Made by a program: the position numbers and the translations under genes. Under the pieces are notes generated by a model. The model did no database searches. It saw only the letters and a program-made list of their open reading frames with translations, and was not told the origin of the DNA. A DNA stretch of 64,000 nucleotides from Pseudopyrenochaeta lycopersici (lineage: Eukaryota; Ascomycota; Dothideomycetes; Pleosporales; Pseudopyrenochaetaceae): positions 62,001 to 126,000 of the forward strand of contig NHZP01000021.1 in assembly GCA_003313425.1 (NCBI GenBank), given 5' to 3'. Of this stretch, positions 35,393 to 46,445 are shown piece after piece (the stretch's first letter is position 1; every line of letters starts with the position of its first letter).

Positions 35393-37809
35393 TGAGCTCA
35401 TATGTCAATTTTGGCATGCAACATGAAAGACGACGAAGACTCGAGTGCCTTGACGGTACAAAAATCTATTGAGCACTCGTGAGCTTCACGCTAAGGAATA
35501 TCGAACCGAGTCCAATGTTGACGCTGACATCACACGACAAACGGCGGTACACATGCTATTGTGGCAGCGATATTGAGCTAAGCTGCAAGAGCTGAGGCTC
35601 CACAATGAAAATTTAAAGGAGGGCAATCGAAGGGGGGCGGGGCAACGTTCGCAATGGAAGATCTTTGCTAGGTATGGGTTTTGAAGGAAGCTTGGTATGA
35701 CACGATCGCGCAATCCGATCGTACAGAAAAGGAAGTGAAGCACGCGTCAGCTTGGCAGACGTGGAGATGGTGAAACCTGTAAAACCAGGCTTGCCTTAAT
35801 CTATAGTAATAGTTATTAATACATTGACTATACTAGTTATTATGCTTGAGTGCCTCTTCATGAAGAGCAATGTTGAGGTTTCGACCTCCGCGTCGTCTAA
35901 CGTTTACTGTTTCGCGACCTCGTGCTTTACAGTCTCAATTGTTGTTATTAAAGAATTAGCATTAGACCAAATATGGGTAGTCAGCGAGACCTATCAAGAG
36001 CCTTCGTCTTACGCATTGAAAAGTGTTTCAGTGAGACCGCTTTATAACGGTTACTATTACGGAGATGCAATTATCAAAGATCATTGCTGTCATACACTAT
36101 GGTTTCAGCGACAAACAGACTCTCCTACTCTGCAACGTCACTTTACGCCCCATATATTGAACCCAACCCAGTAGAGTAAACAGCCTATTATTAGAGCTTC
36201 TATTCTTCCCCTGACATAGACCCTTTATCTGTTTACATACACACAGTCCCGTGTGCGTTCCTCGCTGCTGCATCTTTTCAATTTTGCATGTATAATGCGA
36301 TGAGCGATGAGGGCCCTCCTACTGCATATGTTACTTCTTTGAGACATTTCGGCGCGTTTTGAGTTTGAGTGCAATGCGGGCAGTGCTTTGAGTGAAGCAT
36401 TCGTTGTACCAAGGTTAAGGAAAACAGCTGTCAGGTATAGCGACAGGACCACTGAATGTGGAATGAGATGCCTGTGAAGTGCTATCTGCGTACTGTACTC
36501 ACCTTTTGGACATGGCTAAGTGGAGGCCATTGTCAAGATGATGCAGTCAGATGCGTTTGCGGCGTAAAACGAGACATTTTGGGTCAACTTGCGTAGTGTG
36601 GGTAACACCCACCTACCGATGAGCAGGGGGCTAGGTATACGCTGGTAAACGCAGTTCTACGGGAAATTAGGGGTGTTGGTATCTTAAGGGTCTGCGGTGC
36701 AGCTAATCGATAGTATAGGGCTTTCTCATGGGGAGAGGATACTGAAGTGTTCTTGAAAGTAGGTGTATGTTCTTCCACTCTTTAATTTGCTAGCTGAGTT
36801 GGAAATTAGTTGTACGAGTATGGCTGCGGGCTCCCAATTCAGGTTGTTCTGGAGCTGGCTACCTCCGGGTTATATAGATTGTAAATCATGATGTTGTTAA
36901 CATGTTTAGAACTATTTTAGCGTGCATTTAAAATCTTGTGATGGTGCGGTATATGTTCTGCAAGAAGGTAATTTAGCCATAGATCCACAAGTGTTCATTT
37001 GCTACATATGCGTTCAAGAACTGCATCGACATCGATAATTCTTTTAATCTTCTTGGTGTTCATATTGGAGTAAGAGTAATATTACAAATATAGGAAAGAG
37101 AACGCTGGGTGTTTATTTTACATTCTAAAGCGTGCTAGGACGTAACTGTTGATACAAGGAAAACAGGAGCTGAAAAGTTGCCTTAAGAAATTCGGAGATT
37201 ACGATCGAGGATCGCATTTCACGACTGGACGTACCCATGGACGGCAAGGGTCGTAAAAAGTTCGTCTGCACAGTCGAATAATAGAAACGGAGGCATGGTC
37301 TTGGTAATGCCGACGTGGTCGGTGTTTCGCTCTCCCTCTTCTCACATGTTCAGCTCGGCAGGCATACGGAGCCGTTTGATTCAAGCAAGGCCTTTCGTCT
37401 TCTCTCAATTTGCAACTAAGCCGCTAAATTTGCGGCTGTGAGGATGGCTTACTGAGAATATCGATGCGACTGCTCAATCTTTATTGGGTGATAATTTTTC
37501 TTGTTCGGGCGGCTCGGACGAGTTGAACCAAAAGATGCCGACTCAACTTCGCTTGGCTTCGGCCGAGGAGACTCGGCCTGAAGCGTAGGATAGCGACATG
37601 GTACGGCCTTATGCTGATTGCGAGTATGCACTGCTTTAAAGAGGTCAGAATATCAGTAGCGGGTTGTGCACCCTGTCAGTTTCTTTCTCTATCAAACAAT
37701 TCAACTTCTTTTGGTGATTCATTCGGCATCTGCAAACAGAGCACATAGAATAGGAACTTGATATTCTAGCAACTTATCACTAACGTCATTCGCGATTCTC
37801 TACTCCACG
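35393..37809. other. AT-rich, gene-poor region of 2.4 kb
   Basis: No supportable gene. From about 35790 to 37180 the sequence is rich in TA dinucleotides (for example around 35795-35840 and 36860-37100), which may reflect repeat-induced point mutation of an old element, but I see no terminal repeats or transposase motif. The final ~150 bp before 37810 are pyrimidine-rich and likely the promoter and leader of the SNG1-like gene. Confidence 0.5.
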
Positions 37810-39285
37810 ATGGTTCATGTTCCACTTTTCCATTTCTTCAAGCAAAAGCCCACGCTCGCCGATGAAAACCGCACACATTTTCGAGATGAGCATTGGAGAG
37901 GCATTCGCTCAAAAGTCATCCTCCAAACAACAGCAGGCGGCATAGCCTTCATACTCTGGTTTCTCGCCTGCTTGTCCTACATGTATGGAACGTTGTACCT
38001 CTCCCCTGGCAGACATGCGGCGATCCACGTGCTCGCCGTGGACTATGATGGAGGCGTTGTTGGCCAAGCTATGGAGGCAGCATATGGCCAGCTCAAAGGG
38101 CCGGGATTCTTCACGTTAGTCTATCGTTCGCCAGATGAGTATCCGACGGAGGAAGATATGCATCAGGCTGTCTGGAATGGCGACTATTGGGCTGCCATCT
38201 CCGCAAACCGTGGCGCGTCTGCGCGATTGTCTGCTGCACTTCAAGGTGGCGAAGCAGCAGCTTCCTACGATCCTCTCAATGCTCTGCATTATACCTGGAA
38301 TCAGCAGTACTATACCACCTTCGCCAACTCTATCGTTCTGGGCCATATAAACCAACTTATAGCCGCCACACGTCTCGCCTATAACAAGATAAACGGCACG
38401 CAAGCCTCTCAAATGCTGGATGAAGCCGATCCCTCAGCAGTACAGGTTTTCCTAAACCCTATTCAGGCTGCTGCCACAAATATCAAGGCCGCACAATTCG
38501 GCACCGTGATCCTCCTCAATACAGTCTCCATGGCCATGCCCATTCTGCAACAGTTTTTCTTCTTACTTGTCCTCAACGGCGTCTTGGGCACACACCAACT
38601 TTATCTTAAGATGACTGTCCGGTCGAGCCTGCTATTCCGTCGGGTGGCAGGCGTGTTCTATACACTGGGCGCTGCGCTATGCCAAACGGGGTATTATTGG
38701 GCATTTCGGGAGAATTGGAATGTCAACGGAGTGCAGTTTGTGCTAACGTGGATGACATTTTGGTTGTTGATGCATATCCATCTTCTCATTCTGGATAGTA
38801 TATCGACGCTAGCGCCACTGCCGGTTATGCCGTTTGTAGTTCTTCTCTGGGTGCTGCTGAACATTGCTAGCACGCTTAGCCCGCTGGAGCTACACGCAGG
38901 GTTTTATCATTGGATGGTTGCGCTCCCGAGTCATGAAGCGTATTCTACCTTGATGACAATTTGGTCGGGCGGCGCACACAACCGTCTCTACCGCGCCCTG
39001 CCTATCCTCTTCTCGTGGTGGCTCGTAGCGAATATCACCACATCCCTCACGCACATCCACGCCTGTCATCTGGCATATAAGCTTGAGCAAGAACAGGCTA
39101 TGGAAGTGGGGCGTGCGAAGGATGTCGAAGCCAGCCTGTCGCCAGCGGAAGACTTTGCAGACACTTTGCCGGTGCACAGTAGCATGACGAGGGCAACAAC
39201 GAAGATGGAAAGGCAAAGAACAGTTGAAGACGTGGCGCTGGAGAGGAGACAGGTATATGGACCGTCGATTCCACCGTTTGCTTAA
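37810..39285 (+). CDS. SNG1-like membrane protein (DUF3533, nitrosoguanidine-resistance family)
   Basis: Single exon, 491 aa, ATG at 37810 after a CT-rich leader. Architecture is that of DUF3533/Sng1 proteins: a first transmembrane helix (ILWFLACLSYMYGTLYLSP, residues ~52-70), a large extracytoplasmic domain beginning HVLAVDYDGGVVGQA with the motif YWAAISANRGASARLSAAL, then five to six helices (e.g. AMPILQQFFFLLVLNGVLG, FVVLLWVLLNIASTLSP, HWMVALPSHEAYSTLMTIW) and a polar cytoplasmic tail. Yeast Sng1 affects resistance to nitrosoguanidine and plasma-membrane lipid asymmetry; the fold resembles the membrane part of ABC-2 exporters without an ATPase. Substrate unknown. No helper ATPase gene lies beside it. 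Confidence 0.9.
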   Translation: MVHVPLFHFFKQKPTLADENRTHFRDEHWRGIRSKVILQTTAGGIAFILWFLACLSYMYGTLYLSPGRHAAIHVLAVDYDGGVVGQAMEAAYGQLKGPGFFTLVYRSPDEYPTEEDMHQAVWNGDYWAAISANRGASARLSAALQGGEAAASYDPLNALHYTWNQQYYTTFANSIVLGHINQLIAATRLAYNKINGTQASQMLDEADPSAVQVFLNPIQAAATNIKAAQFGTVILLNTVSMAMPILQQFFFLLVLNGVLGTHQLYLKMTVRSSLLFRRVAGVFYTLGAALCQTGYYWAFRENWNVNGVQFVLTWMTFWLLMHIHLLILDSISTLAPLPVMPFVVLLWVLLNIASTLSPLELHAGFYHWMVALPSHEAYSTLMTIWSGGAHNRLYRALPILFSWWLVANITTSLTHIHACHLAYKLEQEQAMEVGRAKDVEASLSPAEDFADTLPVHSSMTRATTKMERQRTVEDVALERRQVYGPSIPPFA

Positions 39286-40182
39286 ATGTTTCTATCTATT
39301 AATGGTTCGGCGTGGTTTATCATAGTGTTACGGAAGTGTGTATTTCTTTCCTTTTCTACGTATAATAGCACGATAGACTACACAGACACCATACATACGC
39401 AGTCCAGATAATCTTAATATAATCATCTAAATATAGCCATTCCCTTTTGGCTCCCCGTCAGTTCTGACCTCGGTGAGCCCTGATTTTTAAGGCGTTCCAA
39501 ACCGCGGGAAGCCAGCCCCCCACCCCTGCCTGTTTATCTAGCGAAGGATCGTTCATCCTTGAATACGACCCTTACGCAATTTCCTTTTCGCAAACTGCCG
39601 AACGACGGGAGCGGAAGGAATGCAGTTTCTAGTGGCAGCCTTAAAGCTTGAATTGGACGTACAGGCATCTTTAGTATGGGTCAAGACGTGTGATGTCAGA
39701 CTTTGTGTTGCGTGTTTCGTGGTTGTTAGTGCTATGCTGTTACCTGCACAGAATTTGACTCTGCGGGAGGCATGGAGATGCTGTGCTTAACAAAGAGTTA
39801 TTATGGACGTGTGATTCCTGCAATTCTAGAATCTAACTGTACTCATAGATATGTTTACAATCAACGCAGAGGAAGTGTGTATACTCCATGAAATATTCTT
39901 TTCCCCAAGCCCAAATCCAATAGGAAACGGTCGTTTCGTAAATATAATCTTGCTGCCCGGTAGCCCCGGGGCTGATGCGATATATATAACGATGCCCATG
40001 TATAACACCCGAGGTGAGGTGGTCTGAATGTACTCATATGTCAAAATCTAAATGCCCGTACCGAAAGGAAGGTGAAACGCCGTCATGATGCATATGCGTC
40101 CAGGACCATGCAGAACAAAAGAAAAACTCTTCAACAGGCCTGTGCTACTCAGCCGCCATTACGGCAGCATAATAAGCTGCTC
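39286..40182. other. Convergent 3' spacer between SNG1-like and GH79 genes
   Basis: About 0.9 kb holding the 3' UTRs of two converging genes. No gene or repeat of note. Confidence 0.5.
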
Positions 40183-41970
40183 TCATCCCCCGACTACCAT
40201 AGCCAGGGCGACAACTATCGCAAGCAAGGCAGTGTAAATTGCGGTGGTTGCGCCTGTGAGCGAAGGCGAAGCGGCATTGCTCTTCTTCGACTGTGTACCG
40301 TCCGGCTTCAGCACCAAATTTACGCCAAGTTGCCATCCAATATTGGCAACGACGGCCTGGCTGTCTCTTACGGGAACTTGAATCTTGCCTGAGCCATCCG
40401 CAGTCACAACGTTGACGGTGCCATCAATGACGTGGGCTTCGCCAGTGACATCGTCATAGCTCAAGCCGTTCCAGGTAAGTCCCCTCTCTGAATCCGCACC
40501 GTCGGCAGTGAGGTATGAGAGGAAGATATCTTTATTTGCGTTGGCAGAGCCCAGGTTGAGATTGAAGGTGAAGCTGCCCTTGTCATTCGAGGAATTTGCT
40601 AGTTTGGAATTGATGAGGACGACGGATTGAAGGACATCTTTTGCATAGGCAGTGTAAGCGCGGATGCGACCGTCATATGATGCACCAACGTTGCTCGTCT
40701 TCAGAGCCGAAATCTGTGTAGTGCCGTTGCCGTTGCCAATGATTTGTGCAACGGCGGCATGGGCGTAGTATTGCGGGCGTACAAAGGTTGTGTCGCTGCC
40801 ATACATGGGAATGGGTTGCCAGGCGCTGGCATTGGAGTTGTCGGTCATGTGCATTTGGACACTGGAAATACCAATTGACGCGGCATACAAGAAGAAGTTG
40901 AGTGTCCATAGTGAAGCACCCATGGTGTCGCTGACGCCGGGCATGCCAATGGGGCCGACGGAGCTCATTTCTCGCAGGACGTAGGGTAGACCGGTGTCCA
41001 GGGCAATCTTGACCTGCTTCTCCCAGTAAGCGAACTGAGTGTTTGTGGCATCAAGATCCATGAGGTCGTCAAGTGTGAGTGGTGTTTTCGTGACGCCGAT
41101 AACTAAAGGTGGTTAACATATTGGGGGGCAGTGGTTTGGAGGGAAGAGGGATGATATACAATAGAAGTAATCGTGCTGATTCCAGACCGTCATGTAATGA
41201 TCGCCGTTCCTTCCCGTCATGATGCCGTCGTCGACAAGCTGTGAAATCTCAAACGTCGTTCCAATGGTGGACGCGGTAGCCGGGGGTTCGAAGAAGGCGG
41301 CGGGCAGGCCAGCTGGTTTGAGGACACGCTCCGAGACTACCTCGCAACGGTCGAGGAACTGGTTTGTGTATGTTTGGCCGTTCCAAGGCGCAGTGCGGAA
41401 TGAGTTTTGCAGCCAGAGATCCGGTTCGTTGCCGACCTCGAATGAGTACAGCTTGACATTGCGCATGCCGTCGACGGCGCCCTGGGCCAGATTCACAATG
41501 TGGTCCTCCCAGTCATCGTCCATGTAGGCCATGTTGAGGCCAAAGGTGACAGGCGTATCCTTGGGAAATCTGTCGAGTGCCTGGAAATAGCCGGGGCCTA
41601 TTATCATCGAGTCGGCAGCTATTGCGCCTTGGGCCTGTGAGTTTTTATTTGGGGTCCATCTCAGCTGCGGATTGCTCTGGTTGAAGACCATGTAGTCCTG
41701 CGTGTTTCCTCCGAGGCGAATGTGTGGTGGTGCACCCGAGTAGTCTGCCAAGTTCTGCAGGAGTTTGACGGAAAAAGTGTTTGGCGTATCGCCGCCGGTG
41801 AAAGAGAACAAGTTGGAGGGCTCGATGCCGAAGCCGGCATATGACGGGTCGAGGTAGTCGGAGGCGCCACTTGGCGCATTATTGCTCAGCGAGAGTGAGA
41901 TGGAGCTTTGAGCGAGGGCGCGCGATGCCAGCATGGCGATGGTGGTGGTACATGTTGAGCGAGTGAACAT
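40183..41970 (-). CDS. GPI-anchored glycoside hydrolase family 79 (beta-glucuronidase-like)
   Basis: Exon 1 41160-41970 and exon 2 40183-41102, intron 41103-41159 (57 nt, GTATAT..TTTAG), giving 576 aa. N-terminal signal peptide (MFTRSTCTTTIAMLASRALA), (beta/alpha)8 domain with LRW-type and RLGGNTQDY motifs, putative acid/base Glu182 in SFEVGNEPD and putative nucleophile Glu315 in VLREMSSVG, then a C-terminal beta-domain of the GH79C type (from about residue 440). The last ~25 residues form a hydrophobic tail after a Ser/Thr-rich stretch, a GPI-attachment signal, so the enzyme is likely bound to the plasma membrane or wall. GH79 members remove glucuronic acid residues, for example from arabinogalactan proteins; the exact substrate is not predictable here. 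The family call rests on motif order seen by eye. Confidence 0.88.
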
Positions 41971-42872
41971 GGCAGCTGCAGCCCAGATGCAGTTGCTGGG
42001 ACCGAGAGGAGGGGACAAAGATGGGGAAGCGACCCAGGACGAGACAGCACGAGATAGAACGAGAAAGAGACAGGGAAAGCGAGTGCGATGGTGGCCAGGG
42101 ATTAAAGGAGGAAGAGCAACGGTGAGCAGCGGCAGGCTACTCTAAGAGGCAGTCAACAATTCGCACACCATGCGTCACTTCTTCTTTTTGGGCGGCGCCA
42201 CGCCGGCCATAGCGTGTCTGCTCCAAGCGGCGGGACGATGCAGCACCATGGAACCGGAGCCTCTCGGACGGCTCCCCCGGACGACTCCCGCCCATGACAT
42301 CACCAGCCTCTGCAACCGTCTGTCCAGACATCAATTGACTCACGAAACAGAGCCCGCTCCCAGGCGGCGGTCTTCATCGCTGCGTGCATCGGACACGCGT
42401 CAGCTCCCGTGCCTGCATTTGTGGGTTGATGTGGCGCCCTGGATCTGCGCGCTACGCAAAGTGCACCCAATCTAACGAACTACTTTTAGCATGCAGATCG
42501 AACAATTGCGTCAAAGCTTGTTTTTTGCCGCTCTCTGCACAAAACCTGTCCGTCTCTGGCTATCATTCGTCTTGATGCACTTGTCTCCCCGGAACAATCT
42601 CACGCTGCGCCAACACCTCACCCTTCAGCTGCATCGAGCACCGCTAGCCGCTGGCTAACGCGTCGCACCTGACGTCCACGTCCGACACTTGATCAGCCTC
42701 ATATTGTGCCTCCCACGTCCCTGTTTCGCAATTCGTCCGATAACAAGACCGAACCAAACGCTTAACTATATTGCCCAGCCTTCCATCCGCTCCCCCACCC
42801 ACCAAAGCTCCAAACAGCCTCCTCACGCTTATGCAGCCACCTCATTATCCACCCATCTGCACCAGCCACCTA
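41971..42872. promoter_or_regulatory. Upstream region of the GH79 gene
   Basis: About 0.9 kb between the GH79 start and the 3' end of the broken VWA gene, both on the minus strand. It is GC-richer at 42000-42450. Short frames on both strands are not convincing genes. Confidence 0.45.
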
Positions 42873-44970
42873 CCACCATCCATTGAAATCCTGGTAGATC
42901 GTTTCGAGGTACTTCTGCTTCCATTCCTCGACAAAGCTGCTGCTGTCGATATACATGCCCTTCGGTGTCGACTGCATTTCAGCTAGGTATCTGGCAGCTA
43001 TCGAGTAGACAGTCTTCGCTACTTTCAATCGGCGCAACAGATCGCTCCAAAACATGCCGGTGCTTCGGCCCAGCGATAATAGATTGTCGAAGCCGGCTAC
43101 AGGGTATGTTAAAACAAAGGAGGCAGGACCGTTGCCTTCAAAGTCCTTTGCGACCCACTTCAGGGCCTGCGGAAAAATAACCCATTTGCCTGTCTCTTTG
43201 AAGTCTTCGCGGGTCTGCGTATTTTGTACAACCTGTGCGAGCATCCACTGAACAGTCTTGCGGCTCTGGGCTGCCTCGTGCTGTTCATCAACGCCCATCT
43301 CTGCATCTTCGGGGCCTGCTCCTGCCCAGAGTTTTGTTGCAGCACCTCCCCAAGAATCGCCATGAACAATTGGCCGTTGATATACTTCTTGTTGTTTCCA
43401 TCGTATTCAACAGCAGGAACAATTGCTGTCAATGCTTCCTTATAGATCGACGTTCCCTGTGGACCCAATAGCGCGCACTGGAAGCAGATGTTCTGAGACT
43501 CGATATCAGACTCACGTTTTTTTCCGACGCTCCAGCGGCGCGTGTGAAGTTCAGCGCAAAACCAGTCGTATTTTCCTCGACATTATCCGCTTCTGGCTCT
43601 TTGAAGCAGATTTACATGACCTTATCTTCACCGCAGCAGACAAGACCTAAACCTTTGTAAGATGGAGCTTCAAGATCAAGCTTGGCCATGTCGATGGTGG
43701 GCGCAGAGTCCACTACCTCTGCGCGCCTTGCCTTGTTACTTTTGCGAGACAGGATTTCGGCATTGAACCTTGCCGCTTTGATTGTTGCTACAGTTTTGAG
43801 TGCCGTATCGACAAGTTGCTTTCGTTTCCTTATTCTCTGTTCCTGTGGAGAACCCGTAAATCCCGTAGTTATATCATGGTATTGTTTACGGTTCTTTTTA
43901 TGCGCTTCCCGTAGTTGCCCCTGGAGTACCTTCCGTACCTCTCCGGTTATTGTGCTGTCCTCCATGATTGAGAGAATTTTTGCTTCGCCAACCAGATCCT
44001 CAAGTTTCGGAGCTATCTGTTCGACCTTCTGCCTACGAATAAAGGCCCGTAACTCAGTTATTCGACTTTTGTCTTATACGCGACAGCCAGGGTATCAAAT
44101 GCTTCATCGGCCAGCAAACTGAGCAAGTCATCGTCAGGGAGTAGCCCAGCCTTCGGGAGCAGATCCAGATCCACCTGCACAGTGCCACCATGCTGTTCCT
44201 CCCATTCCACTCCTAGACTCACGCCTTTCCAAGCAACAACTCGCGACTCAGCTTGGGCAATCTGTATGTTAAGTGTTTTGCAATGCGCAAAGAAAGTAGC
44301 CTCGTCTTCAAAGACAAGCATCTCATCCCAGCTATTCAAGTTCTGTGCTGCTGCTGATCCGCCGAGTGAGTTGGAGCAACCTTTTGCCACAATTATGTAA
44401 ATGCTCCCAGTCGATGTTTCTTTGAACACGATCAATGTATCCTAGGCGCTCGCGAAAATCGATATGCCGACTGAGATGTTTGTAACGCTTGGAGTTGGGC
44501 CGCGAGCACCAGTGATGACGAAGATTAGTGGTACATTGACGACTTTTTGCTGTTCTGCCAGGGCCATCAGTCGATGCACGTCGCCATCCCATATTTCGCC
44601 ATCAGTCAGTAAAAACCACACATCCGAATTTTGGATCGTATCCAATGCAGCAGGCTTTCTCAGAATCTCGCATGGCTGCGTGCCTCCATGACAAGATTCC
44701 CATCGTACCGACTCAAACTTTTGCGTGGTGTGTCGCAGTCGCTTCCCCACAAAGCGATAGTGTCCGCTGGGTTCTTGTAGGTGTCATGTAGAGCCTCTAC
44801 GAAAGAGCGTTGCTGCCTCAATATGGCTCCAGCTGTTGATCTTGAGTCATCGACTGCTTAAAACTTCTGGCTTTGTAGAAAAGAGATATATTCGACCTTG
44901 TGCTCGGTAGGATCGGAAATAATCTTCCAGCTTGCCATGAGGACTTGAGAACCGGACATTAGTCAAATCG
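42873..44970 (-). pseudogene. Degraded VWA-domain protein gene, truncated at both ends
   Basis: Reading the minus strand from 44970 down, one protein continues through changing frames: VRFSSPHGKLEDYFRSYRAQ, AVDDSRSTAG (a VWA MIDAS-like DxSxS with the second Ser followed by T), NPADTIALWGSDC, SDVWFLLTDGEIWDGDVH, GGSAAAQ, a helical mid-region, SSQNICFQCALLGP and QWMLAQVVQNTQTRE, ending YLETIYQDFN. The frame is broken at least five times: single-base shifts near 44862, 44740, 44072, 43500 and 43300, and in-frame stops TAG at 44442-44444 (where the flanking protein, IFASA-DTLIVFKE, suggests a former CAG) and TAA at 43612-43614. None coincides with plausible splice sites. I recall large fungal VWA proteins of this type but not their function. 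Both ends look cut, so this is probably a decayed duplicate. Confidence 0.85.
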
Positions 44971-46172
44971 ATTCATACCAAAAGAGAAGGGATAGCAAAA
45001 TAACTCACAATATGACGATAGCTGTATGAGGCCTCGATCATTCGCTTCAAAAAGCTCAGATTTCTTGGTATGACCTAGGTTTGCTTGTCTTCGAGGACAC
45101 CGTACGAGGTTCAATGATACGATTGATATCGAAACGTTGAAGAATACACAACATTGTCTTACATGTGGAGTCATTTGACTCTGTGACTCTTCCATAATAA
45201 AGGTCCATTAGGATCCCCAAAACGAAAGTAAGATTCCAGGCTGCAGCCACTCTATTACTCCTCTTGGGTAACGTCGTGTCTAGGGCCCCCCGTATTTCGC
45301 ACCGATTGTTTACGCATCATCTCGAAAAGGGCAACAGGAACTGATTCTACGACCTAAGATTGCTCCACGAGGGTCACGTGGTTTGAGCATATAGGGCGAA
45401 AGGGCGGCAGGATACAAGGCTGCAGTTGCAAGACAGGCTTGCGTCATCTCGTATCCTGTCGTCCTTTTCATTTCGTAGACTCAGACTTAGGGCCCACCAC
45501 CCTCAAGCTACAGATTTTACTTGCAGAGTTTGACAACGACCTGAAGCTGAAAAAAATGGTGTATTGTTTAGCTCACCAGAGCTCATCCGCGTGAGCCAAA
45601 TTGTAAACTTCATCTTTGCTAACTGGCTCGCGATTCTTCTAGCCATCGAATCAGGCTACGAAACGTCCATAGTCGGGTTTTCGACATTGCAACGCAATTC
45701 TACTCGCGTAATGTAATCCCTATGCCCACCGGCACTTGCAGATGTGGCAAGCAGTTTCGCGCTCAAGGCAGTATTGATTGGCTCAATAATCCGCTCTCAG
45801 GCCGGTTGAAACTGCGTTTACAACGTGAGGAGATAGCTAATCTGATTGTCCACAGGATGTTACGTAAAGGCGTACTGCTTGTAGTTGTTATTTCTGAGCG
45901 ATGCTCTATGTACTGTATCAATACTCTATGGCCTTGAACTCGTTCTTTTCTTGCCCCTTTCTTCAAACTATACGCAATAAATCTCACATTGGTACACATT
46001 CAACATATACCTCCTTGAACGCCATGATTATAAAATACCCTTTGTAGTCTGCAAAATAGCCTCCTATCGTTCTCAACTGCCCAATCCGTCCGCATGCCTA
46101 CTTGCATAGTTATCGTTTAGTGATCTTTCTGTACTGCTACCATCACTCCGCCCGATCTCTCGATGTCAACAT
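44971..46172. other. 1.2-kb spacer upstream of the VWA pseudogene
   Basis: No supportable gene. Minus-strand frames at 44959-45195 and 45056-45250 might be relics of the missing 5' part of the VWA gene, but I see no motif to prove it. A plus-strand ORF at 45722-45937 has no family resemblance. Confidence 0.4.
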
Positions 46173-46445
46173 TCATCTCTCCCTTCTCTTTCCTCCATAA
46201 CTGTACTCCCGCTGACCCCTCATTCCCTCGTATGCCATTAAATCCATATTCCTAACCCTCACCTCTGCCATGTAATCCTGTTGTTCATTCGACAGAGGCT
46301 TAATCCTATTTCTGTCATTACCAAAGCCAAATGCAGAATGCACGGCATAGCCACAGCACACAAGGAAGCCGGCGCCTAATATGATAAGTAGGACTATGAG
46401 GGCCTCTGGGATGGCGTATTGGTCGTCGCGCTTTTGGAGATGCAT
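46173..46445 (-). CDS. Small single-pass membrane protein, 90 aa
   Basis: The ORF starts at ATG 46445 (MHLQKRDDQYAIPEA) and has one clear transmembrane helix (ALIVLLIILGAGFLVCCGYAV, ~residues 15-36) with two adjacent cysteines that could be acylated, followed by a polar tail containing PLSNEQQDYMAEVRVRNMD and a basic C-terminus (GGKRRER). The compact layout resembles short conserved ascomycete proteins I have seen without assigned function; that resemblance is from memory and unverified. The upstream extension to 46541 starts only at a GTG, so I use 46445. Confidence 0.6.
   Translation of the reverse strand: MHLQKRDDQYAIPEALIVLLIILGAGFLVCCGYAVHSAFGFGNDRNRIKPLSNEQQDYMAEVRVRNMDLMAYEGMRGQREYSYGGKRRER

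Noticed and set aside
44959..45250. Two overlapping minus-strand ORFs just upstream of the VWA relic
   Set aside because: They could be the missing 5' part of that gene, but no conserved motif or valid splice joins them to it.
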